55,259 nt of DNA from Sulfurovum sp. (GCA_030949725.1 JAUZSE010000008.1:1-55259); one strand, 5' to 3'. Numbered from the stretch's first letter, positions 8,655 to 18,383 are shown. Notes: a model not told the origin generated them from the letters alone. Numbers and translations: made by a program.

Positions 8655-9114
8655 GACACAAGTATTTCATTTAGCTAGGATGATGCAAAAATATAGTCAA
8701 AAACCTCAGTATGAATTGGCATTGCCTTTTGTTAAAATACGAAAATCTGTATTTGAAAAATTATCTGTGAATGATGTGTTACTTTTGGATATGAAAGTAC
8801 TCACATTTATCTTGCTCAAAAATGATGTACTTTGTGCTAACCTTGCACTTCAACATGTAGAAAGCAGTGAAGTGATAGTAATCATAGAAGTAAAGAGTAA
8901 AACGAAAATATCTAAAAAAAGTACTAAATATAAAATAATCAAACCTTCTTTAGGTACTTGTGACATAAAAAGTTTGGAAGTAGGAAAACATTTGTCATGG
9001 ACTCCCTTTGATTTAGAGAAAATAATATTGCTATGTGATGAGAAAAAACTAGCAGAGGGTTCTTTGGTGCGTGTGGATAATAAACTTGCACTAAAGGTAG
9101 ACAGGCTATTTTAG
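8644..9114 (+). CDS. Unknown protein coupled to flhF (weak SpoA/FliN-like look)
   Basis: 156 residues from an ATG at 8644, preceded by AGG at 8 bases and overlapping the end of flhF by 11 bp; an upstream GTG at 8635 is the alternative. No signal peptide or membrane segment. The stretch LSVNDVLLLDMKVLTF...LLKNDVLCANLAL and the ending LAEGSLVRVDNKLALKVDRLF faintly recall two SpoA (FliM/FliN/YscQ) barrels, which would suit a flagellar context, but the similarity is by eye only. It may be the place in the operon where FlhG usually sits. Call it hypothetical. Confidence 0.5.
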   Translation: MERETQVFHLARMMQKYSQKPQYELALPFVKIRKSVFEKLSVNDVLLLDMKVLTFILLKNDVLCANLALQHVESSEVIVIIEVKSKTKISKKSTKYKIIKPSLGTCDIKSLEVGKHLSWTPFDLEKIILLCDEKKLAEGSLVRVDNKLALKVDRLF

Positions 9115-9136
9115 AAAGTCTATTATATAATTCGGG

Positions 9137-9334
9137 TTAAAATTCAAACCCTCCACCAGCACCCTTACTCATACTGTCGTACAGTGCTTTGATATAGGCA
9201 TCACGTACCGTACAGTCAAGTAACTTTTCACACTTTAAACAACTATTTACCTGATAACTTATCTGACATTTTTCCAATTCTTCTTTTTTCTGGAGAAAGG
9301 AGATCTGCCATTCATCAAGCACTTGTTCTGACAT
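9137..9334 (-). CDS. Small conserved cysteine-containing protein downstream of fbp
   Basis: 65 residues with a CLKCEKLLDC cluster that could bind metal, and a Gly-rich C-terminus (SKGAGGGFEF). Its start overlaps the fbp stop (both at 9334), so it is translated with fbp. I remember a similar short gene between fbp and metG in Campylobacter, which supports it as real. Function unknown; the Cys spacing C-x2-C-x5-C is compatible with a metal or Fe-S site but short of proof. Confidence 0.65.
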   Translation of the reverse strand: MSEQVLDEWQISFLQKKEELEKCQISYQVNSCLKCEKLLDCTVRDAYIKALYDSMSKGAGGGFEF

Positions 9335-10185
9335 TAGTTTTTCATTCCATACGCTGCTTTAAGAGTAGAGATTTCATAGTTTGAACCAAAGAAACAGGGA
9401 CTTGTATCATGTGGATGGGCAGGCACAAGTTCCATAAGTCTTATACCTTTATCATCTATAGCTTGTCCCCCTGCTTGTTCGTAGATAAAAGCAAAGGGGA
9501 TGACTTCAAAAAGTTGTCTGAGTTTACCATTTGGCTTGTCTGTAGTCCCTGGGTATGAAAAAATACCTCCACCTTTAAGAAGTATCTGGTGAAGGTCTGG
9601 AACCATACCACCAGAGTATCTTAGTCTATAGCCCTCAGCAAAAAGACCATCTACAAAGTTTTTATGCGTGTTAGTCCAGTTTTGCTGTGTGCCACCTGGT
9701 GCATTGAGTTTTCCTTTTTCATCCAGTGTAATCTCTGATATAAAATTGAAAAGTCCATCTTGGGCTCTATAGTGTTTTGGTTTCTCACCTTTTACGGCAA
9801 TGACCAGTTCTATACGCGGACCATACACCACATAGGCAGATGCCACAAGGTTTTGACCTTTTAGTTCACCTTCATAGATACCAAAGATAGACCCCACAGA
9901 AAGGTTCACATCTACAAGGCTTGAACCATCGAGTGGATCATAACAGATAGTATAGTGACCTTCTGGATTTAAGTCTAAAATCCCTTCTTTCTCTTCACTC
10001 ACCAATGCTTTGACAATAGAGATGTCTTTAAAAGCTTCTTCTATAAGTATATCGCTTTTTACATCGAGTTTAAGTTGATCTTCTCCCGATGAATTTTCAC
10101 TGTCACTGTAGCCTAAATCTTCGGTTTTAATAGCATGGTCTATCTCGATAGCTACTTTTTTAATGGTGTCAAATATGGTTTGCAT
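9334..10185 (-). CDS. fbp: Fructose-1,6-bisphosphatase class I
   Basis: 283 residues. It hydrolyses fructose 1,6-bisphosphate to fructose 6-phosphate, the committed gluconeogenic step needed by autotrophs and amino-acid users. The metal-binding signature CYDPLDGSS is at about residue 90, [10 protein letters not shown] and the C-terminal GGQAIDDKG motif follow. It is a little shorter than the E. coli type and the usual AMP-site region is modest. Operon mobB-fbp-small Cys protein on the minus strand, 11 bp after mobB. Confidence 0.93.
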   Translation of the reverse strand: MQTIFDTIKKVAIEIDHAIKTEDLGYSDSENSSGEDQLKLDVKSDILIEEAFKDISIVKALVSEEKEGILDLNPEGHYTICYDPLDGSSLVDVNLSVGSIFGIYEGELKGQNLVASAYVVYGPRIELVIAVKGEKPKHYRAQDGLFNFISEITLDEKGKLNAPGGTQQNWTNTHKNFVDGLFAEGYRLRYSGGMVPDLHQILLKGGGIFSYPGTTDKPNGKLRQLFEVIPFAFIYEQAGGQAIDDKGIRLMELVPAHPHDTSPCFFGSNYEISTLKAAYGMKN

Positions 10186-10196
10186 TGTGTAATCCT

Positions 10197-10694
10197 CTAT
10201 ATATTTTTGGCATGGCTGTTAATCCATGCTATGATTTGCGTAGTATTGTTAAGGTCGAGTATGTCTATGTTTGGAGGGATATTATATTGACTCAGGTCAA
10301 TACTGTCATCAATAGCTATGGCTTCAGAACACTCAAAATAACTCTCGTCAATAGTATTTCTAAAGATAGCAATACGCGGTAAGGGTAGTGTTTTAAGTCC
10401 TTCAACAAGCAAAATGTCAAAATCATCTATCATAGAGACTAACTCATCCAATGTTTTTTTTCTTTGGGAAAAATACGTGGTACGCGTGGGTGAAGTGATG
10501 ACGACTTCTGCACCCGTTTGTGAAAATTTATGGCTGTCTTTCCCCTCAACATCAAACTGAGCCTTGTCTTTAGGATCATTCTTTATGATGGCAACTTTAC
10601 GGTCTTGTATCAAAATCTTAGCAATTTTTTCAACCAGAGTGGTCTTACCACTGTTTGATGGACCTGTAAATGCTATAGCAACTCTCTTATTCAC
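10197..10694 (-). CDS. mobB: Molybdopterin-guanine dinucleotide biosynthesis protein MobB
   Basis: 165 residues with a P-loop [10 protein letters not shown] at residue 10 and the [19 protein letters not shown] segment typical of MobB GTPases. It assists MobA in attaching GMP to molybdopterin for bis-MGD enzymes (formate dehydrogenase, nitrate and polysulfide reductases). First gene of the minus-strand mobB-fbp unit; divergent from the lipoprotein gene at 10781. Confidence 0.9.
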   Translation of the reverse strand: MNKRVAIAFTGPSNSGKTTLVEKIAKILIQDRKVAIIKNDPKDKAQFDVEGKDSHKFSQTGAEVVITSPTRTTYFSQRKKTLDELVSMIDDFDILLVEGLKTLPLPRIAIFRNTIDESYFECSEAIAIDDSIDLSQYNIPPNIDILDLNNTTQIIAWINSHAKNI

Positions 10695-10780
10695 AAAAAA
10701 CCTTTATTTATATTGAAGAGATTATACTTAAATGTTTATTGAAACTATGTTAAAATCTTCTTTAATAAAAGGGAGAGTTT

Positions 10781-11285
10781 ATGTTAAGATTATATATAGC
10801 ATGTGTCGGCATAGTTCTTTTTCTTGGCTGTACTTCAAAAGAAGAAACAGCATTAATGAAATCCTACACAAAAAATATCAATTACCATAAACAGTTGCAA
10901 AAAACAGAAAAAATACAACTCTATGAAAACAATATCACCAAAGTCATGCTCACTGCCACCTACCTATATACAGCAGTAGCAGATAAAAATGATACAAGAC
11001 ATGAAGTGTTTATCATAGGACTTCATCTTGAAGATGAAGATTCAGAAGCATTACACTATAGTTTACTTCTCAATACTAAGAAGTCAATAAAGGTAGAGGA
11101 GTTAAGTACTGATGATACACGGCTTCAGCAGATCTCTTTTGTTTCAGATTGGGGCTTGTATTATCTTGTGACTTTTCCACATAGTCAAGAGTAAAAAACT
11201 AAAACTGGTTTTTAAGAGTGATAGATATGGTCAAGGGACGTTACATTTTGCTAAAGTGGCAAAATATGTACTAGGTAAAAAGTAG
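10781..11285 (+). pseudogene. Lipoprotein, probably one-base frameshift near the C-terminus
   Basis: Signal peptide with lipobox LFLGC, so a lipid-anchored periplasmic protein of about 16+150 residues. The first frame stops at 11194 (TAA inside a run TAAAAAAC). The next frame immediately continues KLKLVFKSDRYGQGTLHFAKVAKYVLGKK to a stop at 11285, and removing one base joins them into 167 residues; the natural-looking tail makes a frameshift more likely than a real end. No known domain. Its place, divergent from mobB, matches a lipoprotein gene I recall between mobB and slt in Campylobacter. GGGAG before the ATG is a good Shine-Dalgarno. Confidence 0.55.
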
Positions 11286-11333
11286 CCTTATCGTATAGAT
11301 CTAAAATATAGTAAAGTAAAGTCTTTTTTTGTT

Positions 11334-12605
11334 TAGGTCATTTTCATACAATTCCAAGCAAGAACAAAGCGAATAAATGTTTAAAATAATCTATGAAAAT
11401 AGAAATTAAAGAATTAATAAATATAGAAATGACCCTAGAGATATTAGAAAAATTGCCAGATTATAGAGTAACAAAAGAGAAAATAGAACATAACCAAAGA
11501 GATGTATTATTTGGTGTTTTATGTAGTATGTTTGTAGGAAATATAGAAATAAAAGATAAACATAATTGGCTAGAGATAAACTTCAATGAGAAGTACTTTA
11601 AAAGGATGATAGGGAAAGAAAATGAAGAGCTTAAAATACCTTCATATTCAACAATAAGAAGAATGATAATAAACATAGATTCTACTATCTTAGAAGAGAT
11701 GTTTAGAGCGTATTTTATACCTAAAGTTGAATTTAATAAGAAGACACAATTAGCCGTAGATGGAAAGACAATGAATGGAAGTGGACGCAAGGGGAAATAT
11801 ACTGTTAAACGGAATGTAGGTATGCTAAATGTAGTGGAAACAGCATCTAAAATTGTGATTGCCCATAGAGAGTTAGGAGCTAAGAAGTCCGAGATACCCG
11901 AGTTTCAAAAGGTATTAGAGATGGAGTTTTCAGATAAACCATTTCTATATACCTTTGATGCACTAAATACCCAAGTAGAGAGCCTAAATGGGATTGAGGC
12001 TAAAGGAAAAGGTATTTAGCCAAAGTCAAAGGTAACCAAAAAACATTACTTAAACAGGTGCATCAAGCCTTTGAAGAGGAATCTGCAAAAGAGAATAATA
12101 CTATCTTAGAAGAGAAAGATAAAAGAGAGTCTATTGAAGGGAATAAATGGGTAAAAAGAGAGACTTTCGTTTTGAGTTCAAAAAATGATGAATCACTCAT
12201 TGATAATAGCTCTTTTAGGCATATAAAATCAATCATTAAACAGGTAAAATATATAAGTGACAATGAGGGTAAAATAAAAGTAAAAGAGCAATATTTAATT
12301 GCAAATTTTTTAGAAAGTGCTACCTACTTTAAAGAAGGTATCAAAGACCATTGGCGTTGTGAAACTTACCATTATTATAAAGACAGATTAACCAAAGAGG
12401 ACGATTGTAAAATATCAGTCAATCCTTTTGGATTAGCTATTCTTAGGAGTTTTGTCATTAATTGCATACAACTTCACCTAAACAAGCATAAACCTGACAA
12501 TAAAAGCCTCAATATGTCGGGTATTTTTAAAAGTTGTGGGAATAACCCTCACTTTCTGGGTAGATTAGTTACATAGTTGGGTTTATATTGTATGAAAATG
12601 ACCTA
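11334..12605 (+). mobile_element. ISAs1-type insertion sequence, copy 1 (1272 bp)
   Basis: Ends are inverted repeats beginning TAGGTCATTTTCATACAAT. The element is flanked by a 10-bp target duplication TTTTTTTGTT at 11324-11333 and 12606-12615. It inserted just upstream of the TATAAT (12615-12620) of the DUF1566 gene, so it displaced that gene's upstream promoter sequence. A nearly identical second copy is at 13491-16169. Confidence 0.9.
11393..12576 (+). pseudogene. ISAs1-family transposase, copy 1 (one frameshift)
   Basis: A DDE transposase of the ISAs1 family: AVDGKTMNGSGRKGKY (first Asp), YTFDALNTQ (second Asp), then YLAKVKGNQK and DHWRCETYHYYKDRL (catalytic Glu region replaced by the family motif). 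The first segment ends at 12019 because an A4 run occurs where copy 2 has A5; the rest continues in frame from about 12020. With that A restored the protein is 394 residues. The run-length difference between copies could be real slippage or a base-calling error. Confidence 0.85.
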
Positions 12606-12648
12606 TTTTTTTGTTATAATTTTTTATTCTTAAAATCAAAGGAATTTC

Positions 12649-13218
12649 ATGCTACGTCATTTACTATTTACTTCATTGTCTGTTTTTATATTTTTTTCTA
12701 CTTCTTCTAATGCACTAGAAGCAATGCCTGCTATTATTAATTTTCTTTTGTCTGATGAAAATATAGATATAACACCTCTCAAAAAAACAGGACAAACGAT
12801 CAGTTACCAGCCCAAAGATGACGGAGACTACCAAACAGGAGTCACTCCTAGCTATAGCAAAATCAACGAAGTCGTCACCGATAATATCACTGGTTTAGAG
12901 TGGCAAGACGATGCAGAAGCAGCTAGCATAAGCAAAAACTGGGCAGATGCACAGACACATTGTAATGCTCTAGCCTTAGACGGTGGAGGGTGGAGATTAC
13001 CCACAAGAACTGAGCTAATAAGTCTAAGTGATTATGGGCGTGTTTCACCTGCGATAGACCCTATATTTTCCAACATCGTATCTAGCGGTTATTGGTCATC
13101 TACTAGCTATGCTGTTTACTCAGAAAATGCATGGAACGTCACTTTCAACAACGGCTACCAGGATAGATACGATAAGTCCGGTAGTAATTATGTTAGATGT
13201 GTTAGAGCCGGACAGTGA
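12649..13218 (+). CDS. Exported DUF1566 (Lcl C-terminal) protein, C-type-lectin-like
   Basis: 189 residues. Signal peptide (about 1-22, ending SNALEA), a linker (about 30-75), then a DUF1566 domain: TGLEWQDD, W-RLPTRTELISLSD, YWSSTSYA and the ending YVRCVRAGQ. Such domains have a C-type-lectin-like fold and are usually extracellular ligand binders. The neighbouring gene (13308, broken) is a paralogue; their C-terminal 42 residues differ mainly at codons of the NNY type with the third base kept (see findings). AAGGAA precedes the ATG. A TATAAT at 12615-12620 survives at the IS junction. Confidence 0.8.
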   Translation: MLRHLLFTSLSVFIFFSTSSNALEAMPAIINFLLSDENIDITPLKKTGQTISYQPKDDGDYQTGVTPSYSKINEVVTDNITGLEWQDDAEAASISKNWADAQTHCNALALDGGGWRLPTRTELISLSDYGRVSPAIDPIFSNIVSSGYWSSTSYAVYSENAWNVTFNNGYQDRYDKSGSNYVRCVRAGQ

Positions 13219-13255
13219 TTTGATTTTTGATTGTAAAAAGAAATAAAATAATCTA

Positions 13256-13282
13256 TAGGGTGCGTTGAAAACTGCACCCTAC
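13256..13282 (-). repeat. REP-like imperfect palindrome with GTAG head (family 2)
   Basis: TAGGGTGC (13256-13263) pairs with GCACCCTA (13274-13281); the inner GTT/AAC pairs leave a one-base bulge. Read on the minus strand it starts GTAG, like the element at 6113-6141. It lies between the two DUF1566 genes. The bulged stem plus GTAG fits REP elements better than a terminator; no T-tract follows. Confidence 0.5.
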
Positions 13283-13633
13283 AAAAACAAAAAAATAGGA
13301 GTATTAAATGAAACAAATCCTTTTGATTACACTAGGGCTTAGTAGTATGCTTTTTGCTGATTTTACAAAAACTAGCAACATCGTGACAGACAACAGTACC
13401 ACACTACAATGGCAAGATGATGCCATAGGCTCCACTATGACATGGGGAAATGCTATTACCCACTGTGAAGATTTAAGTCTAGATGGGCATTAGGTCATTT
13501 TCATACAATTCCAAGCAAGAACAAAGCGAATAAATGTTTAAAATAATCTATGAAAATAGAAATTAAAGAATTAATAAATATAGAAATGACCCTAGAGATA
13601 TTAGAAAAATTGCCAGATTATAGAGTAACAAAA

Positions 13634-15032
13634 GGGTGCAAACTTAAAAACACTAAACCCATCAATTTCTCTTGCTAAAAGATTAAGCAACCATATCAAT
13701 ATGTCCAATTAAGTTATCCCAAGCCTGATTCCATCTCCCCTCAGTTAAACAAATAGCTCTGATAGGTAGAAATCTTTTTGCACCATATTCACTCCAATTA
13801 GCACCTGAGACACAAACTCTCTGTTTGACTACTATTTTACAAGCACTCTCCGTAACACCTGAACCAATTGGTAAATTATTGTCTATAGAATTTTTATACT
13901 GCATTCGCTTCAAATTATTTGTAAAATAAGAGATAGTTGCCTCAACACCACTCTTGATGCTAGATGATATTTTCTTCTTCTTTAATGCTTCTATCTCTTC
14001 TAATAAATCTTTAGCACCATTTTCAATATTTTTTAAAATGTGACAAGCATTTTCAAACCACACACGCTGTTTTTCTTTGCTTCGTGGATGCACACCTTTT
14101 GAGGCTTTAGACAAATACTCTGTAGCATGATAATAGTCCAGTGTATTTGAAGCTGTATATTTTTCAAGAAGTAACCAATTCTCTCTCGCTCCATCTGCAA
14201 GACCTATAATCTTTGCTTGTGGAAACTTCTTTTGATAAGCAATGCTTCTTTTTCAAATTTCTTTTTAAACGACTCTTTACCGTACTCAGGGGCATTAGCG
14301 ATGTATATTGTATGCATTCTTTTACCTTCACTATCATAAAAGAGAAAGTTCCACACATTGCCTCTCGCCAATTTGACTCACCCATTGGCATACATGTTCC
14401 ATCTAATCCCAGAGATATTGTTGCTACTTCTTTATCCATTTTCACTATCTCATACTCCCAATTATCCTCTTGTTTGAGCAATAAATTACTAACTATTTGA
14501 GAGGTACTTCTTATAAATGAGCATGATATATTTCTATTATGATTCTCTTCTAGGTCTTTTGTACAGCTTGGGCAGGAGCATTATTATACTTATTTGAGAC
14601 CATTTTTGCAAATTTTGGTGTGGATGTTTTGATGATATGGGCTTTTTTCTCAATCGGACAAACTTGTTTACCTGATCCTAGTGGAGCAAATACTTTTCTT
14701 TTTAGCTCTATTTCTCCATAAGGTGTTTGATATTTTTTTACCTCTTTAGCATAGAGTTTTTGCTCTTTCAATTCTATTACGGTCTCTTTTATTTCCAAAT
14801 TCTTTAGTGCTTCTTCTGTTATTTTTGCCCTAATTCATTCACTTTATTCATTATTATCTCTTCTGTTTCCAAAAAATTCTCACCATTTAAATCTATACTT
14901 ACTTCTAATGTGACTCTTTTTTGTTATTTGATATAATTTTTATTGACATATATTTCTCTTTTTATTGATAGTTTAGGGGTTTTTTCTTAAAAATGTATTA
15001 ATTTTGGTTTTAGTGTTTTTAAGTTTGCACCC
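13634..15032 (-). mobile_element. ISKra4-type insertion sequence nested in ISAs1 copy 2 (1399 bp)
   Basis: Inverted terminal repeats of about 24 bp starting GGGTGCAAACTTAAAAACAC, flanked by a 9-bp target duplication GTAACAAAA (13625-13633 and 15033-15041). GGG termini and the encoded transposase fit the ISKra4 family. The inserted element reads opposite to the host IS. It is the youngest of the three stacked events at this spot. Confidence 0.88.
13683..14949 (-). pseudogene. ISKra4-family transposase, several frameshifts
   Basis: Reading from an ATG at 14949, pieces in different frames follow the family order: a N-terminal region with YQTPYGEIELKRKVF and APLGSGKQVCPIEKKA, then SLGLDGTCMPM (catalytic Asp region), then LPIGSGVTESACKIVVKQR and the Trp-rich end. 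At least four indels are needed, e.g. an A5 run near 14830 where A6 restores the frame. Nonfunctional as written. Its terminal repeats are intact, so it might be moved in trans. Confidence 0.75.
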
Positions 15033-16453
15033 GTAACAAAAGAGAAAATAGAACATAACCAAAGAGATGTATTATTTGGTGTTTTATGTAGTATGTTTGT
15101 AGGAAATATAGAAATAAAAGATAAACATAATTGGCTAGAGATAAACTTCAATGAGAAGTACTTTAAAAGGATGATAGGGAAAGAAAATGAAGAGCTTAAA
15201 ATACCTTCATATTCAACAATAAGAAGAATGATAATAAACATAGATTCTACTATCTTAGAAGAGATGTTTAGAGCGTATTTTATACCTAAAGTTGAATTTA
15301 ATAAGAAGACACAATTAGCCGTAGATGGAAAGACAATGAATGGAAGTGGACGCAAGGGAAATATACTGTTAAACGGAATGTAGGTATGCTAAATGTAGTG
15401 GAAACAGCATCTAAAATTGTGATTGCCCATAGAGAGTTAGGAGCTAAGAAGTCCGAGATACCCGAGTTTCAAAAGGTATTAGAGATGGAGTTTTCAGATA
15501 AACCATTTCTATATACCTTTGATGCACTTAATACCCAAGTAGAGAGCCTAAATGGGATTGAGGCTAAAGGAAAAAGGTATTTAGCCAAAGTCAAAGGTAA
15601 CCAAAAAACATTACTTAAACAGGTGCATCAAGCCTTTGAAGAGGAATCTGCAAAAGAGAATAATACTATCTTGGAAGAGAAAGATAAAAGAGAGTCTATT
15701 GAAGGGAATAAATGGGTAAAAGAGAGACTTTCGTTTTGAGTTCAAAAAATGATGAATCACTCATTAATAATAGCTCTTTTAGTCATATAAAATCAATCAT
15801 TAAACAGGTAAAATATATAAGTGACAATGAGGGTAAAATAAAAGTAAAAGAGCAATATTTAATTGCAAACTTTTTAGAAAGTGCGACCTACTTTAAAGCA
15901 GGTATCAAAGACCATTGGCGTTGTGAAACTTACCATTATTATAAAGACAGATTAACCAAAGAGGACGATTGTAAAATATCAGTCAATCCTTTTGGATTAG
16001 CTATTCTTAGGAGTTTTGTCATTAATTGCATACAACTTCACCTAAACAAGCATAAACCTGACAATAAAAGCCTCAATATGTCGGGTATTTTTAAAAGTTG
16101 TGGGAATAACCCTCACTTTCTGGGTAGATTAGTTACATAGTTGGGTTTATATTGTATGAAAATGACCTAAGATGGGCATAACGACTGGAGACTACCCAAC
16201 CTAAAAGAACTCACTTCGCTGGTAGATGAGAGTAAAATAACCCCTACAATAGACAGCATATTTGACTCCACTGTGTCTAACTTTTATTGGTCGTCTACTA
16301 CCTATGCTGATAACTCAGACTATGCGTGGTTCGTCAGCTTTGACAACGGTGGCCAGTACGACTACGATAAGACCACTAGCTATTATGTTCGTTGCGTTAG
16401 AGCAGGACAGTGATTTTATTTTTTATTTTTGATTTTAAAAAGGAAAAGCATGT

Positions 16454-16589
16454 GTAGGTCGGGGTGTCCTCTCCCCGACATATGTTTGCATACGATAGAT
16501 GTATGATAGACGATGATATAAGTTTATATAGTAAAAGTCATTTATCTTGTCGTTTGAATGGGTGTCGGGGAGAGGACACCCCGACCTAC
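16454..16589. repeat. REPIN-like pair of inverted GTAG-headed hairpins
   Basis: At 16454-16480 GTAG is followed by a hairpin GTCGGGG-(TGTCCTCT)-CCCCGAC; at 16563-16589 the exact reverse complement occurs, ending CTAC. The two face each other across about 82 bp of unrelated AT-rich DNA. This is the usual layout of a REPIN (REP doublet) mobilised by a REP-associated tyrosine transposase. A single copy of the same hairpin sits inside the mnmC-like gene at 21812-21837. No transposase gene of that kind is in the window. The rest of the 16414-16677 gap shows no gene. Confidence 0.75.
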
Positions 16590-16677
16590 TAGGTAAAAAG
16601 TAAATTATCTCTATGTAGATAAGAGAAAAATAGCCTTAGATATTATTGAGAGTGGGACGTCCTGAACCCTAAAATTC

Positions 16678-18368
16678 CTAAACCTCCAAAAACTCCACCC
16701 CATCCTTAGACCCAATAAGTAAAAAGCTTCTAAGTTTAGGAATGGCTTTGACTTTGTCTAACTGTTTATAACCCTCAATCTGCTCTAATCCTTCTTTTTT
16801 TTGCTTTACTATAATTATCTTTTTGTTTTAACCATTTAAGTTCAAATAGATAATTTGTAGGTACTTTCTCATCTCTTCTTATGAGTAAAATATCAGGATA
16901 TTTGTTGTTAAGTTCAGGCTGTGAGTCTATAAAATAAAACTCTGCAAAACTTAAAAGTGAAAGGGTGATGACTTGAAAGTGTTTTTCAGTAAATCCATAA
17001 TGGTCTCTGTTTGAAAGGGTTTTTATGATGGTGTTTAGTTGTTCTTGAAATAACTTTATATTTCCTAACGCCAATTCTCTTACAACTGTTTTGATATCTG
17101 CATCTATCTTTAGATTATTTCTTTTTTTCTATCTCAATGGCAAAGTAGTTAAAGTAAAGTATTTTGATGACATAATTTGGTATCTTAAATATAATCTCTG
17201 TTCCAAAAAGTTCACTTTTAATAGTAATAAACCCCATAGCATAAAGCAATGTTATAAAATCTTCTCTTGTAAAATTATGACCTAGTTCAAATCTATCTTT
17301 TAAAGATGCTGTTATCTCCCCATTTAGAATCAAATCATTAAGGACTTTAAAGTTCTCTTCACTGTCTCCTATATGAAAAAGTTTCATTATGGCTTTGTAA
17401 TCACTGGCTACATTGACATCTAGCATTTTCATTGGCATTTGACAACGCTTATAATCATACTGAGAGATAAAGTAATTTACCAAAGTAGCATTATAAACTC
17501 TATCTTCTGCTTCTATATTAAAAAGATAACCGTTATACCAAGTTTTAATCTTTTCTAAAAGTTCATCTTTATCTACATTGGGACATATTTCAAAAATAGT
17601 ATTTTCTAAAGAATATAGCACTTCATCTTGATTAAACCCTGCCATCACATTAAATTCTTCTTTGCTAGAAATATTTGAAGCAATATTAAACCCAGAACTC
17701 AAGCTATCTAGGGTAATAGGTGTAACTCCTGTAATAAACATCTTTTGTAAAGTGCCTATTTGGGTAGCAGACTTTAACACTTCATAAAAACTTCTTACAA
17801 ATCCACCTTTACCAACTATAGCTAAAAAGTCATCCATAGAGTAAGCCAAAATAGCATTAGCGAAGTGGTCGTATTCGTCTATGAGGAGGTAGATAGAATC
17901 GTCTTTGGCGATATTAAAAAAATCTTTTATTATATCTTTTGGGTTAGTAAGACTGCTAAAGTGGTCTATATATTTATTGTCATATCCATAACTAGACAAG
18001 TAGCTATTAACCCCTTTTTGAATATTTTTTGAAAAATCATGATAGGTTTTACTCATGTCTGAACCATCAACTTCAATACCAGAAAATTCAAAAAACAAAA
18101 TTCTAAAACTATTTTTTAAGGGTGTGGGATGTTTACCAATATAAGTATCATTAAACATCGCTTCAAATTCATCTTTAGAGTTCTCATCATAGTAGTATTG
18201 CAAGGTTGAGAGAAAAAGAGATTTTCCAAAGCGTCTTGGGCGTAAGAAGATTAGAAACCTCTCATTTAAACTTTCTATCTTCTCTATATAGTCTGTTTTA
18301 TCAATGTAAAAATAGTCATTATCTTTAACCATTTTATAGTTACTTAAACCATAGATTATCTTTTTCAT
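16678..18368 (-). pseudogene. AAA-ATPase-like / PD-(D/E)XK nuclease family protein (DUF1703 type), two frameshifts
   Basis: The N-terminal two thirds (from 18368) is an AAA-ATPase-like domain: IYGLSNYKMVKDNDYFYIDKT, then the P-loop-like RPRRFGKSLFLSTL and LLIDEYDHF. The C-terminal third contains a nuclease-like core, ILLIRRDE...NYLFELKWLK. Frame breaks occur in an A7 run near 17126 and an A8 run near 16797; removing one A from each joins everything to GSKDGVEFLEV and a stop at 16678, 562 residues, the usual size. The family is often found in multiple copies near mobile DNA; its biological role is uncertain. It interrupts a gene order otherwise like Campylobacter (lipoprotein next to slt). Confidence 0.75.
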
Positions 18369-18383
18369 TTTTGACCTTTTGTC

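Larger units (their letters stand above)
13550..16140 (+). pseudogene. ISAs1-family transposase, copy 2 (interrupted, two frameshifts)
   Basis: The coding frame is broken by the nested element after about 27 codons and resumes at 15042. Compared with copy 1 it lacks one G near 15356 (G3 against G4, CGCAAGGG) and one A near 15719 (A4 against A5), and has the full A5 near 15570 that copy 1 lacks. Each copy is intact where the other is broken, so a consensus 394-residue transposase can be read. It is not functional as found. Confidence 0.88.
13491..16169 (+). mobile_element. ISAs1-type insertion sequence, copy 2, itself interrupted
   Basis: The same termini as copy 1, flanked by a 10-bp duplication AGATGGGCAT at 13481-13490 and 16170-16179. 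It carries an ISKra4-type element at 13634-15032. Without that element and its 9-bp duplication the copy is 1271 bp, one less than copy 1, exactly accounted for by three run-length differences. Confidence 0.9.
13308..16413 (+). pseudogene. Second DUF1566 exported protein gene, split by an IS
   Basis: The 5' part (13308-13490) encodes a signal peptide (MKQILLITLGLSSMLFA) and TLQWQDDAIGS; the 3' part (16180-16413) encodes NDWRLPNLKELTSLVD, YWSSTTYA and YVRCVRAGQ. Removing the ISAs1 copy and one 10-bp duplication (AGATGGGCAT) rejoins them exactly in frame as a 138-residue protein, so the insertion is the only damage visible. It is a shorter paralogue of the protein at 12649, lacking the linker. 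Confidence 0.88.

Noticed and set aside
10185..10382. Plus-strand reading frame over mobB/fbp junction
   Set aside because: It is antisense to mobB, has no ribosome binding site and no recognisable domain.
12649..16413. Complete diversity-generating retroelement
   Set aside because: Neither reverse transcriptase nor template repeat is visible in the window; only the possible target signature is reported.
16797..17126. Phase-variable poly-A switch in the DUF1703 gene
   Set aside because: Runs of A7-A8 are short for phase variation and similar indels occur in many non-surface genes, so error or general decay explains them better.
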